From NCBI GenBank assembly GCA_020137815.1, contig CM035351.1, positions 8,817,100 to 8,881,099 on the forward strand: a DNA stretch of 64,000 nucleotides. Reading direction: 5' to 3'. The notes under the pieces were generated by a model. That model was not told the origin of the DNA and made no database searches. It saw only the letters and a program-made list of their open reading frames with translations. Position numbers and translations under genes: made by a program. Shown here piece by piece: positions 54,901 through 64,000 of the stretch. The stretch is from Hormiphora californensis. Lineage: Eukaryota; Ctenophora; Tentaculata; Cydippida; Pleurobrachiidae. Position 1 is the stretch's first letter; each line of letters opens with the position of its first letter.

Positions 54901-56041
54901 TTTAACAACTCCCTCTCCAGGTGTCTAGTGTTTAACAACTCCCTCTCCAGGTGTCTAGTGTTTAACAACTCCCTCTCCAGGTGTCTAGTGTATAACAACT
55001 CCCTCTCTAGGTGTCTAGTGTTTAACAACTCCCTCTCCAGGTGTCTAGTGTTTAACAACTCCCTCTCCAGGTGTCTAGTGTTTAACAACTCCCTCTCCAG
55101 GTGTCTAGTGTTTAACAACTCCCTCTCCAGGTGTCTAGTGTTTAACCACTGCAACGAGGGCTCTCTAAAGGACTATCTGGATATCCGGCCCCTTGACCTC
55201 GCCAAGACGAGATCTCTCTTCCTGGACATTTCTCAAGCCATTTCCTTTTTACACGGTCCTCACAGTAATGGGGTAACTATCATTGACGATAATTATAGCT
55301 GTGTCTAGTATAATAGTCTGACCCCGATTTACCGGAACCCCGATTTACCGGGAAGATAAACGTAACAACTGATTATCACACATCTAACGGCTAACAATTC
55401 TCCTGCAGGTGCGAATCATCCACAGTGATATCAAAACGGACAATATTTTTGTGCAGCATCGCCGAGGGAAACTATTCTTTCTCCTAGCTGATTTCGGTTA
55501 CTCTCTGGTGTACACACCCGGTCCCCAGGCATTTTCTAATTTTAGTCCACGGGGTTACACTCCGAGTCATGCTCCTCCTGAGTGGGCCTTTCTGGAGCCC
55601 ATGGAGTCAATATCAAGTACACAGTTGAATGAGGAGCAGGAAAGCGCTTATCAGATGCGTGGTCGCCATCCCACCGCCATAGACATCTACCAAATGGGGT
55701 TGGTGATGTGGCAGGCTTTCAGTAGGACCTCACCCTGGCAGGACCGGGTAGTAAATCCTGCAGGGGGTAGGGACATGCTTAGAGAACTATTCAGGAATGA
55801 TTTCCTGGCACGACCTGAGTTCCCTATCTTGGACAAGGGGGACAATAGACAAGTAGTGTACGAGAAATTGAAGGGGATCGTTAGAAGATGTTGGCACCAC
55901 AGGATTGAAAGTAGACCAAGTGCAGAGACACTTCACAAACTTTTAATGAAGGCGTTTTCCGATAAGGATTCTAAAAAAATTGCATATTCGGAAGTTCTAT
56001 GTTTAGAAGACTATTCGTCTTGTAATCATCTGAATCCGTAA
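48958..56041 (+). CDS. Receptor kinase 1: Cys-rich ectodomain, one TM helix, kinase domain
   Basis: Ten exons with matching phases: 48958-49033, 49164-49215, 49377-49454, 49583-49899, 50035-50241, 50380-50504, 54043-54200, 54347-54505, 55131-55272, 55409-56041; 648 residues. Signal peptide MTSLHIAFLTFFIIVTAAS; Cys-rich ectodomain (CSQNCYQ, CTWECWEKI, LCHCH); Pro/Glu/Thr stalk; TM VVLLVVVGITLCCILVLVIL. Kinase: GRFGRFLFPNQHVVIKV (glycine loop and beta-3 Lys), LVFNHCNEGSLKDYL hinge, HSDIKTDNIFV catalytic loop, DFG, HAPPEWAF, DIYQMGLVMW. All catalytic residues are present, but HRD reads HSD. The loop is Ser/Thr-kinase-like (DIKxxN) and resembles TKL kinases; substrate unknown. Exon 9 follows a 17-copy acceptor repeat. 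The intron before exon 7 holds a LINE and a foldback. Confidence 0.85.
50952..54022 (-). pseudogene. LINE 3 reverse transcriptase (CR1/Jockey-group), 5'-truncated and split
   Basis: On the minus strand from about 54022 to 52714 an open frame holds VNEVYVALSSLDTSKACGDD, VPVYKKGDRKDVSNYRPISL, VYFDFSRAFDSCNHDL, SSGVPQGSILGPVLFVIFIN and the catalytic MLYADDTKIW, then DLGITVT. The frame resumes at 51315-50952 (FKYLFQYYDLRLFYKLVFGI to the stop). Removing the foldback at 51320-52709 and one TTAA rejoins the halves in frame. The endonuclease part is absent because the copy is 5'-truncated about 20 bases from the acceptor of receptor-kinase exon 7. YADDTKIW and GVPQGSILGP place it in the CR1/Jockey/Rex1 group. 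Confidence 0.85.
51320..52709. mobile_element. 1,390-bp TTAA foldback element, copy B (inserted in LINE 3)
   Basis: Same length and arm sequence as copy A, with TTAA at 51316-51319 and 52710-52713. Ends GGGTACGCTAACCAAAATTT, slightly different from copy A. It interrupts the LINE 3 coding frame cleanly, so it inserted after the LINE did. Confidence 0.88.
54641..55150 (+). repeat. 17-copy, 30-bp tandem repeat of a splice acceptor (receptor kinase 1)
   Basis: The unit is TTTAACAACTCCCTCTCCAG|GTGTCTAGTG. AG acceptors occur every 30 bases from 54650 to 55130; the last leads into the kinase hinge exon. Only two unit variants are visible: TTTAACCACT once and TATAACAACTCCCTCTCTAG once. All copies are open in the kinase frame and encode the ten-residue repeat CLVFNNSLSR. 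Confidence 0.95.
55624..55917 (+). other. Gene-conversion tract, receptor kinase 1 side
   Basis: 294 bp of the last exon (starting TTGAATGAGGAGCAGG) matches 60136-60429 of receptor kinase 2 at every base except one (A at 55810, G at 60322). The flanking coding DNA is much more diverged. It covers the kinase C-lobe from LNEEQESAYQ to RIESRP. Confidence 0.88.
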
Positions 56042-57201
<1,160 letters not shown>

Positions 57202-57534
57202 ATGGCGAAACACCGCGGAATATTAATTGTGGTGACTGTGCTGTGTAATATATTTATTCTCTCCCAGTATTTGGTGTCCAGGAGCCTCCCTCCCAGTTTG
57301 CTGCTCAGCTGCACATAACAGCACCAACTACAGAACATAACAACTATACTGGTGCAGCAGGGATCCAGGGGGTACAGAAGATTTGTCGCCCGGGCAAGTT
57401 CTATGTGCCCCAGGTGTCAAACTGCCGGAGATGCTCTAAATATGTTGGTGCGTGTGTGTTAAGCGGGGTATACTTGGTTCATTGTCACCCTGGTCATATT
57501 TGCATTGTATCAACTGTACAAATATCGCACTCTC

Positions 57535-57599
<65 letters not shown>

Positions 57600-60523
57600 C
57601 TCTCTCTCTCTCTTTCTCTCTTTCTCTCTCTCTCTCTAACGCTAACTTTTTAAATGTGTTACAGGTAAAAAGTACAGTGGTTACAATTGGACTTCATGTG
57701 AGCCCTGTGAAACGTGGCCTCAACGTCCCTGCTGTAAGTCATCCCAGTTTCCATTCAGAGATCGAGGTGTTGTTTGAGCTAAATCAAATCATTAACATCT
57801 AATGTTTTGTGGTAGGGGTGTTGATGGAACTATTTTCAGATTGTGATTTAACGGTGGATAACTTACATTCCATTTCCAACTCTCTTGGTTGTCATGACTA
57901 CAATTGTACCCAGGATTGCTATCTCCAGGCACGTGGTAACGTGACCGGTATATGGGACATGTACGACACCACCGCCATATCCACCATGGTCAACTACCAG
58001 TCTTGTTCCTGTGAGGGGGCCGCTGATGTGGGTGTATGTGAGAGGGACAGGGCCTTTACCCACTCGTGTTTGGTAAACGAGTGTGGGGAGAGGTGGGGCT
58101 CCTTAGGGACCGATCTCTGTGACTTCTCCATCTCAGACCGATGTGAGAGGGGGTGTTGGGAGTGGGTTCAGAGGAACTTGAAGGATGGCATCCATCTGTG
58201 TCACTGCAACCAGTATCTCAAGAGGAACGAAACATGCGAGAGTAGGTACCATGTCGGACCCCCCGGGCCTCAATTTACCGGACAAAACCCTTTCCCCCGA
58301 GCAACCCAGTAAATCGTGGTCCAACTGTAACGTATTTTCCTCGTATTAGTTTGATTAATACAAATTACAACGTTTACCAAAGTGGATTTAGTTGCCAGGC
58401 CTATTACCAACACACATCATCCAAATGAACCCTCATGTTTCAGATTACCGTGAAAAGTTTATCCTTTGTGCTGGAGGGGGGCCAACAACAACTCACCCTG
58501 CTACTACTCCTGGTCCCATAACTACATCTGCCCCTCGTCCTGCCCCTATAAGGTGGACTACTATCACCCCACCGTTACTACTTATCCCACTACTCCTGTT
58601 GGTGATTTGGTGGTGTATTCGCTTCAGAACTCCCCCAGGTACCCCCTCCCCTCCTCGCCCCACCCGGCCCCCTCGCCCCCAAGCCTCCCTCGCCCCAAAG
58701 CCTCCATCGCCCCAAGCCTCCCTCCCTTGTTGAGTAAGGGGTGACCCCTCGCCCCAAGCCTCGCTTCCCCCTCTCAGTTTTATCTCACGGTACCCCATAA
58801 ACAGTTAAACTATTTTACTGAATATTCTGAGATCTGAGCAAGAGTAGTTTATTCTGAGCCATCTATAAACCATGACATTTCTTCGCCCTGTGCAATCGTT
58901 TAAAGGTGCCCCTCCCCAGTTAAAATATCGGATGGTATTGGAGCGATATCTCCTTATGTGGTATGGAGTTCAATAAAGTTCATTGGACACACAGGAAGGT
59001 ATCTAGGACACGGGGGAGACTGGCGTCTACTAGAGAAAAGAGAGGTAATTTTATTGGATGTTTTGATATGTATGTGATTTGCATTTATACGAGTTGTTTT
59101 CAGATGGTTATTCGAGTTGGCATCAACAAGTTGACAAAGTTCGGAAGGTTCGGAAGGTTTTTGTTTCCCAATCAGCATGTTGTGATCAAAGTTTTCTCTG
59201 AACTACGAAAGGAAAACCATCAACTGGAAGCTGGTGTGTTTAAATTCCTTGATCAGAAAAAGTAGGTTGTTGGTCTGGTTGGTTTTACAGTTTCTCCACA
59301 TAATATGTTTGTCTGGCGGCGCCAGACCCCGATTTCGAAAGTTCACTCAGATGGGGTCCATATTTTTCGATATAATCTATTACCCCACTCACATCTCTCC
59401 AGGTGTCGCGAGAACAACATCAATACTGCGTTCATTACTGATGGAGAAGCGGTGACTCAGCAACGGCCCCTAATTGACTTTCTGAAACGAATTGTCAGCC
59501 AATCACCAAACCTGCCCGCCCTGGGAGAAGCTGTCAGTAGTTACTACTGCAGAGAACCTCGGTAACTATTTAACTAATTTGACTCCTAGTCGAGCAGCGT
59601 GCGAGATGTACAGCCAGTGCCTGACAACCTAGTTGGTGTTGTTCCTATTTATCTGTCACTCAGTAAGATGGGTTTTTAACCCCCTCCCCCACTCAGCTGC
59701 CTTATACTAGAGTACTGCAATGGTGGATCTCTTAAAAAGTATTTGGAAACCAGAGCTCTTGATTTGGCCGGTACTAGATCTCTGTTTCTGGATATTTCTC
59801 GAGCCATTGCTTATCTACACGGTCCGCACGGTCAACAACAGGTATTTTCATATTTTGTGGGGGTCTGAGATGGGGAATTATTTATATTGCATTTTACAAT
59901 AATCTAAATCACCCCCCCCCCCCCAGGAATCAATAATTCACTCTGATATCAAGCCTGATAACATCTTTGTGAAGCGGAAACATCGCCATCTTGTTTTTGT
60001 GTTGGGTGATTTTGGCCATTCAAAGTGTTGTACAGCCTGGAGTGCCCAACATGGAATGTGGAAACCCAGGGGTTACACTGATACTCACGCACCCCCTGAG
60101 TGGGCTTTTCTGGGACCCATGGAGTCACAGGGAGAGTTGAATGAGGAGCAGGAAAGCGCTTATCAGATGCGTGGTCGCCATCCCACCGCCATAGACATCT
60201 ACCAAATGGGGTTGGTGATGTGGCAGGCTTTCAGTAGGACCTCACCCTGGCAGGACCGGGTAGTAAATCCTGCAGGGGGTAGGGACATGCTTAGAGAACT
60301 ATTCAGGAATGATTTCCTGGCGCGACCTGAGTTCCCTATCTTGGACAAGGGGGACAATAGACAAGTAGTGTACGAGAAATTGAAGGGGATCGTTAGAAGA
60401 TGTTGGCACCACAGGATTGAAAGTAGACCCAGTTCAGAGACACTTCATAATGACCTCAGAAATGTGTTTGAAAACCGAATTGAAGTGGTTTTATCCAATT
60501 TAGTTAACAGAGATACTGTTTGA
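57202..60523 (+). CDS. Receptor kinase 2: tandem paralogue of receptor kinase 1
   Basis: Exons: 57202-57447 (frame interrupted), 57665-57733, 57816-58241, 58444-58638, 58920-59044, 59104-59261, 59403-59561, 59697-59841, 59927-60523; about 698 residues. Three exons (125, 158, 159 bp) match receptor kinase 1 in length and phase. Signal peptide MAKHRGILIVVTVL; a module (CRPGKFYVPQVSNCRRC, SCEPCE) like ephrin-receptor/TNFR Cys repeats, absent from kinase 1; then a Cys-rich domain (NCTQDCYL, CERGCWEW, LCHCNQYL), Pro/Thr stalk, TM LLLIPLLLLVIWWCI. Kinase: GRFGRFLFPNQHVVIKV, LILEYCNGGSLKKYL, HSDIKPDNIFV, GDFGHS, HAPPEWAF. As in kinase 1, HRD is HSD. Between 57244 and 57268 the frame shifts: either a 23-base GTAATA...CCCAG intron or a one-base error. 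Confidence 0.85.
57539..57640. repeat. CT microsatellite in a receptor kinase 2 intron
   Basis: About 100 bp of CTCTCT with a few changes in the intron 57448-57664. Confidence 0.9.
60136..60429 (+). other. Gene-conversion tract, receptor kinase 2 side
   Basis: Partner of 55624-55917: 294 bp with a single mismatch (G at 60322). After it, the coding sequences diverge at once (SSETLHNDL here, SAETLHKLL in kinase 1). Confidence 0.88.
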
Positions 60524-61434
60524 AATATTAATTGTGAAACTGGTGATAATTTATTTGTCCGACAAAATAACTGCTTATTATTGCATAATGAATAAGAGCA
60601 GGTCATAATCATGACGATGATTTGTAAGTGTGTATCTGTGCATGATTACACTTTTACACTCAACCCCTTCTCTCATGTTTGGAACGCGCGCCGCCGAATG
60701 CCTCAAAATATATCAATTGTGCGCGGGACGCGCAAACGTGCACCCTTTTCCCCGTTCAGCGGGAAAAGGGAGTTGAGACGCGGGCCGGAAACCAGAGCAT
60801 CATCCTAGTCGGGGTCCAAGACCATGGTGGTGGCCACCGCCCACGCTCATAAAGCCTACCCTGAATACCACTGCTATATTCTATGAGATTCAGACAGTGG
60901 AGTATCGTGGAATGAACGTGGTCAGTTAGACATGGTGGCCCATGAGAGGCCGAGAGGGCCATGGCTTTAACCCTACACCTTTCCAGTTTCCATTGGACTC
61001 CAAACGTGCTAACTCAAACTTCGTTAAGTTTGAAAAGACTGTTAGTTTGGAATGTGGTTTCCCTGCACACCCTTGCCAAACAAAGGAGCCTGGGTATTAT
61101 CCAATTTACCAAATATGCAGCCTGCATATATGCTTGGTACTTGCCTTGTTCAAACAATTTGGTACGTGATATTCCTGATAAATGACGGGTATGCGTTGTC
61201 AGAGGTGGAAGGGTTGCGTGCGCGAAATAGCGCGCGGATAAACTTAGCTATAAAGAACCGACCGCGCCTTCCATAAAGTAGGAGTGGGACACGTCACGGT
61301 GTCACACTTTGTTACAAAGACACGTTTCTAAATTCTACGTTTTGGAAAATAAATAAAAGTGGTCAATAAGTTACAGTATAAAATAATAAAAACAGTCTCT
61401 TTTCGGTTTTATCGTTGCTGCTCTCTATCCCGTT
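60524..61434. other. Convergent intergenic region between receptor kinase 2 and GAR1
   Basis: 900 bases holding the two 3'UTRs. Several GCGCGC-rich words lie near 60685-60745 and 61215-61240. The 60-75-residue frames here show no family resemblance or splice context. Confidence 0.4.
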
Positions 61435-62248
61435 TTATCTTCGGCCCCTGAATCCGCCACCACCACCACCTCGACCTCTAAATCCACCGCCACCACCTCG
61501 GCCTCGGCCCCCACCTCGACCACCGCCTCCCCTGCCTCTGAAGCCACCTCGGCCTCGACCACCAGGGGTTCCACCACCAGCCCTCTTCACCTTAGGAGCG
61601 GGGGGCTTGGGAAGGAATCTGGAGAGCGGCAACAGTTTCATGGGGTTGATGTAAAACGGCTGAAAAAAAGAGAGGGTCAATTAGTTGTTTAGTTATGCTG
61701 TTGAGAGTTTGAAAAAACTGCACCAAATACTACTCATAAACATAATATATACACACCTGTTTCCGTTTGAAGGAGTCAGCCTTCATGTTTGGTAGTAGTT
61801 TGACACTCATCATGTACTCGTTAATTGGTCCAAATATCTCGTCGACCTTCCCAACTTGTTCCTTATTTTCCAGGTAGATGGGGGCATTGAAGTATGGTAC
61901 CATATCGTTATCTGCACGCAGCACCAAGTCTCCCTCACAGGAGTTCATTAGCTGGGGAGGGAGGAGAGGGTAAGATGGGGAATGATCATGATAATATAGC
62001 ATGTATTATAGGGGTGGGGTCATGAACTGGGGGAGAGGAGAGGGTTAGTGGAAACAATAAAAGATGGGGAAGGAGTAGAGGGGAATATAATAGTGGGGGA
62101 GACAATTAAAACACAAGATACAGGGACAAGTTACCTTTCCGATTTTAGTGACGGAGTCTGGGGGTCCTTCATCGTAATGCCTGCCTCCACCTCTACCCCC
62201 TCCACGTCCACCTCTCCCACCGCCACGTCCACCACCTCGGAAACCCAT
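61435..62248 (-). CDS. GAR1: H/ACA ribonucleoprotein complex subunit 1
   Basis: Three exons, 62248-62135, 61951-61757 and 61659-61435, all phase 0; 177 residues. GAR1 binds NOP10-dyskerin particles in the nucleolus that guide pseudouridylation of rRNA and snRNA, and is part of telomerase RNP in animals. The N-terminus is a Gly-Arg domain (GFRGGGRGGGRGGRGGGRGG). The conserved core is CEGDLVLRADNDMVPYFNAP, IYLENKEQVGKVDEIFGPIN, SVKLLPNMKADSFKRKQ and FYINPMKLLPLSRFLPKPP. The C-terminus is a second Gly-Arg domain ending FRGRR. Both GAR tails are present, as in animals. Acceptors are pyrimidine-rich. No frame errors. Confidence 0.96.
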
Positions 62249-62869
62249 ACTGCTAGAGAAATGAGATTATATTGAGAAGGGAATTATACTGATAGGGATT
62301 GTGTGTGTGAGAGAGTGGGCGAATGAATGTGTATGTGAGAGAGTGGGCGAATGAATGTGTGTGTGAGAGAGTGGGCGAATGAATGTGTGTGTGTGAGAGA
62401 GGGAGAGAGATTGTGTGTGAGAGAGTAAGAAAAACACGCCCGATCATAATAAGAAGTCCTTCAAATCAAAAATAAATTATAATCACACACTCCAACACTC
62501 AGATCACACATTAAGGACGGAACACAGAAAAAAAGAGAGCAAAAAACATACATAACTCGACAAGCATATATATTATTTGTTTAACCCTTTACATAAGTTT
62601 ATATTCGGAAATTACTTGCTGAAGATAATTTAAATTACTAATTTACCATTTTCTCGCAGAAAATATTCTCTTTACAACCTTTGTTACAAAAGACTAACCA
62701 ATAAAAATAATAGAGGTTAAGATTGATATATATAATTGACTACTGGTTAATTATAAATATCTGTATCTGAACCCAACCCTAAATCCCCAACCACCACCAC
62801 CAAATATTAAAGAAGTGTCAGATATCTAAAATGTGGCCAATCTAAACAGGCCATATGTGTTCCCCCTTT
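62249..62869. other. GAR1 upstream region with a short minisatellite
   Basis: 62300-62415 holds four copies of a unit GTGTGTGAGAGAGTGGGCGAATGAAT. The rest is AT-rich. It should include the GAR1 promoter and the 3'UTR of the upstream minus-strand gene. Confidence 0.5.
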
Positions 62870-63170
62870 TTAGGCAGCCACTACAGCGCAGCAGGTAAAC
62901 TCCCGGCTCTCTCCCGCCTGTAAGGAAGGAGTTAGGTTAAAAGGAACTGGGGATATAGTGGGTCATATAGGACTTAGTAGTGAGACATGCTAGCTGTCTA
63001 CACAAACGGGAATGATTGTTAAGGCCACGGTAAATTGAAACTACTAATTGGGGGCTAATTAGCTAATTACCTGGACAATGTTGCTGATAAGGAATCCCTC
63101 AGGACAGATGATATTATCATCATCAGTAGTAAACTTATCACACTTGGATCCAATAGTAGGGGGTATCTCC
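62870..63170 (-). CDS. Last two exons of an unidentified minus-strand gene (partial)
   Basis: Exon 63170-63071 lies between a CTTCCCAG acceptor and a CAG|GTAATT donor and reads EIPPTIGSKCDKF, then TTDDDNIICPEGFLISNIVQ. The next acceptor, CTCCTTCCTTACAG, opens exon 62917-62870, which joins in phase 0 and reads AGESREFTCCAVVAA then stop. The cysteine pattern CPEGFLI...REFTCC is loosely like dermatopontin-type modules (CP-G-I then R-F-C), but that is weak. Upstream exons would lie to the right, beyond or inside the satellite array. The matching phases and good splice sites are the main support. Confidence 0.45.
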
Positions 63171-63235
63171 CTGGGAAGTAATGAGTGTGTCAACTTACTA
63201 TGTGTTTAGAAATGCTAAACAGAGAAAATCACCCA

Positions 63236-63375
63236 AACAGGGGGGGTTCCAACCTATTTTTTTGTATTTTTTTGTATTTTTTTGTACGGACCATACATAA
63301 AAGTATCCAAAATTCCTGTTTTTTTCCATACAAACAATACAAAAAAATACAAAAAAATACAAAAAAATAATGAAG
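63236..63375. repeat. AT-rich palindrome with a G-run start
   Basis: GGGGGGGTTCCAACC at 63240 is followed by three TATTTTTTTG units and, about 60 bases later, three complementary CAAAAAAATA units. It resembles the two G-run elements at 28278 and 36345, but the matching C-run end is not found, so it is incomplete or unrelated. Confidence 0.5.
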
Positions 63376-63448
63376 GATGTGGGTGCGTGAAAAAAGTATA
63401 AATAATACATGCACATGAACATAAATGGAACCCAGCTATACATAAACG

Positions 63449-64000
63449 GTAAGAAATTGCGATTCGGGGAAATTTCTCGCTTAGAAAATACGATTTGAGA
63501 ACATTTTCTCGGTAAGAAATTGCGATTTGGAGAAATTTCTCGCTTAGAAAATACGATTCGAGAAAATTTCCCGAAAATTTTCTCGGTAAGAAATTGCGAT
63601 TCGAGAAAATTTCTCGCTTAGAAAATACGACTCGAGAAAATTTTCTCGGTAAGAAATTGCGATTCGGGGAAATTTCTCGCTTAGAAAATACGATTCGGGA
63701 AAATTTTCTTGGTAAGAAATTGCGATTCGGGGAAATTTCTCGCTTAGAAAATACGATTCGAGAAAATTTTCTCGGTAAGAAATTGCGATTCGGGGAAATT
63801 TCTCGCTTAGAAAATACGATTCGAGAAAATTTTCTCGGTAAGAAATTGCGATTCGGAGAAATTTCTCGCTTAGAAAATTCGATTCGGGAAAATTTCCCGG
63901 TAAGAAATTGCGATTCGGGGAAATTTCTCGCTTAGAAAATACGATTCGAGAAAATTTTCTCGGTAAGAAATTGCGATTCGGGGAAATTTCTCGCTTAGAA
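63449..64000. repeat. 63-bp satellite array running off the right edge
   Basis: The unit alternates GGTAAGAAATTGCGATTCGG, GGAAATTTCTCGCTTAGAAA and ATACGATTCGAGAAAATTTTCTC, repeated about nine times. The unit length is a multiple of three, so one strand gives a spurious 21-residue protein repeat. The palindrome GAGAAAATTTTCTC occurs in each unit. The array continues beyond the window. Confidence 0.93.

Noticed and set aside
54630-55154. 174-residue minus-strand repeat protein (LNTRHLEREL units)
   Set aside because: Antisense reading of the 30-bp acceptor repeat; no start context and no splice sites.
63449-64000. CRISPR-like array or repeat protein
   Set aside because: The 63-bp units are contiguous with no variable spacers, and the genome is eukaryotic. 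The 113-residue frame exists only because 63 is a multiple of three.

Overview
This is nuclear DNA from an animal, most likely an early-branching (non-bilaterian) one. Genes have GT-AG introns and metazoan orthologues (FANCD2, PRMT9, ABHD12, TBCB, GAR1), a class A GPCR, a papain-like protease with a ShKT tail, and two tandem receptor kinases. GA/CT microsatellites, minisatellites, foldback elements, LINEs and a Penelope element fill much of the rest. The ShKT-papain protein and the genes nested in introns would suit a ctenophore or cnidarian. I cannot place the species.

Layout, left to right. 1-5276: the start of a minus-strand gene running off the left edge, then exons of an unidentified minus-strand protein with EEGEL tails. 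6162-6881: TBCB in one exon. 7464-11001: a Penelope element with partial-tandem terminal repeats and an 11-bp target duplication. 11948-13752: PRMT9. 13977-15002: an intronless GPCR on the minus strand. 15430-19150: a full-length RTE-like LINE. 19532-24254: ABHD12-type lipase in three exons. 24856-48751: FANCD2 in 14 exons with consistent phases, 1,244 residues. Its introns carry a decayed LINE, an antisense two-exon sulfotransferase, an intronless cathepsin-like protease with its own TATA box, and several foldback elements. 48958-56041 and 57202-60523: two tandem receptor kinases (signal peptide, Cys-rich ectodomain, one membrane helix, kinase domain) sharing a 294-bp near-identical tract that suggests gene conversion. 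61435-62248: GAR1 on the minus strand. 62870-63170: the last two exons of an unidentified minus-strand gene. 63449 to the end: a 63-bp satellite array.

The most unusual signal is repeated independent tandem amplification of 3' splice sites. In receptor kinase 1 a 30-bp unit holding a branch-like site, pyrimidine tract, AG and ten coding bases occurs 17 times and stays open in frame. Upstream of ABHD12 exon 3 a roughly 37-bp unit holding the acceptor occurs four times before the real exon. In PRMT9 a 43-bp acceptor unit is duplicated. ABHD12 intron 1 ends in about 50 copies of a unit that looks like a branch site plus pyrimidine tract with no AG.

The conserved genes act in separate housekeeping pathways (DNA crosslink repair, tubulin folding, H/ACA snoRNPs, arginine methylation, lipid hydrolysis). 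Nothing here resembles an operon. The functional groupings are the tandem kinase pair and the genes nested in FANCD2.
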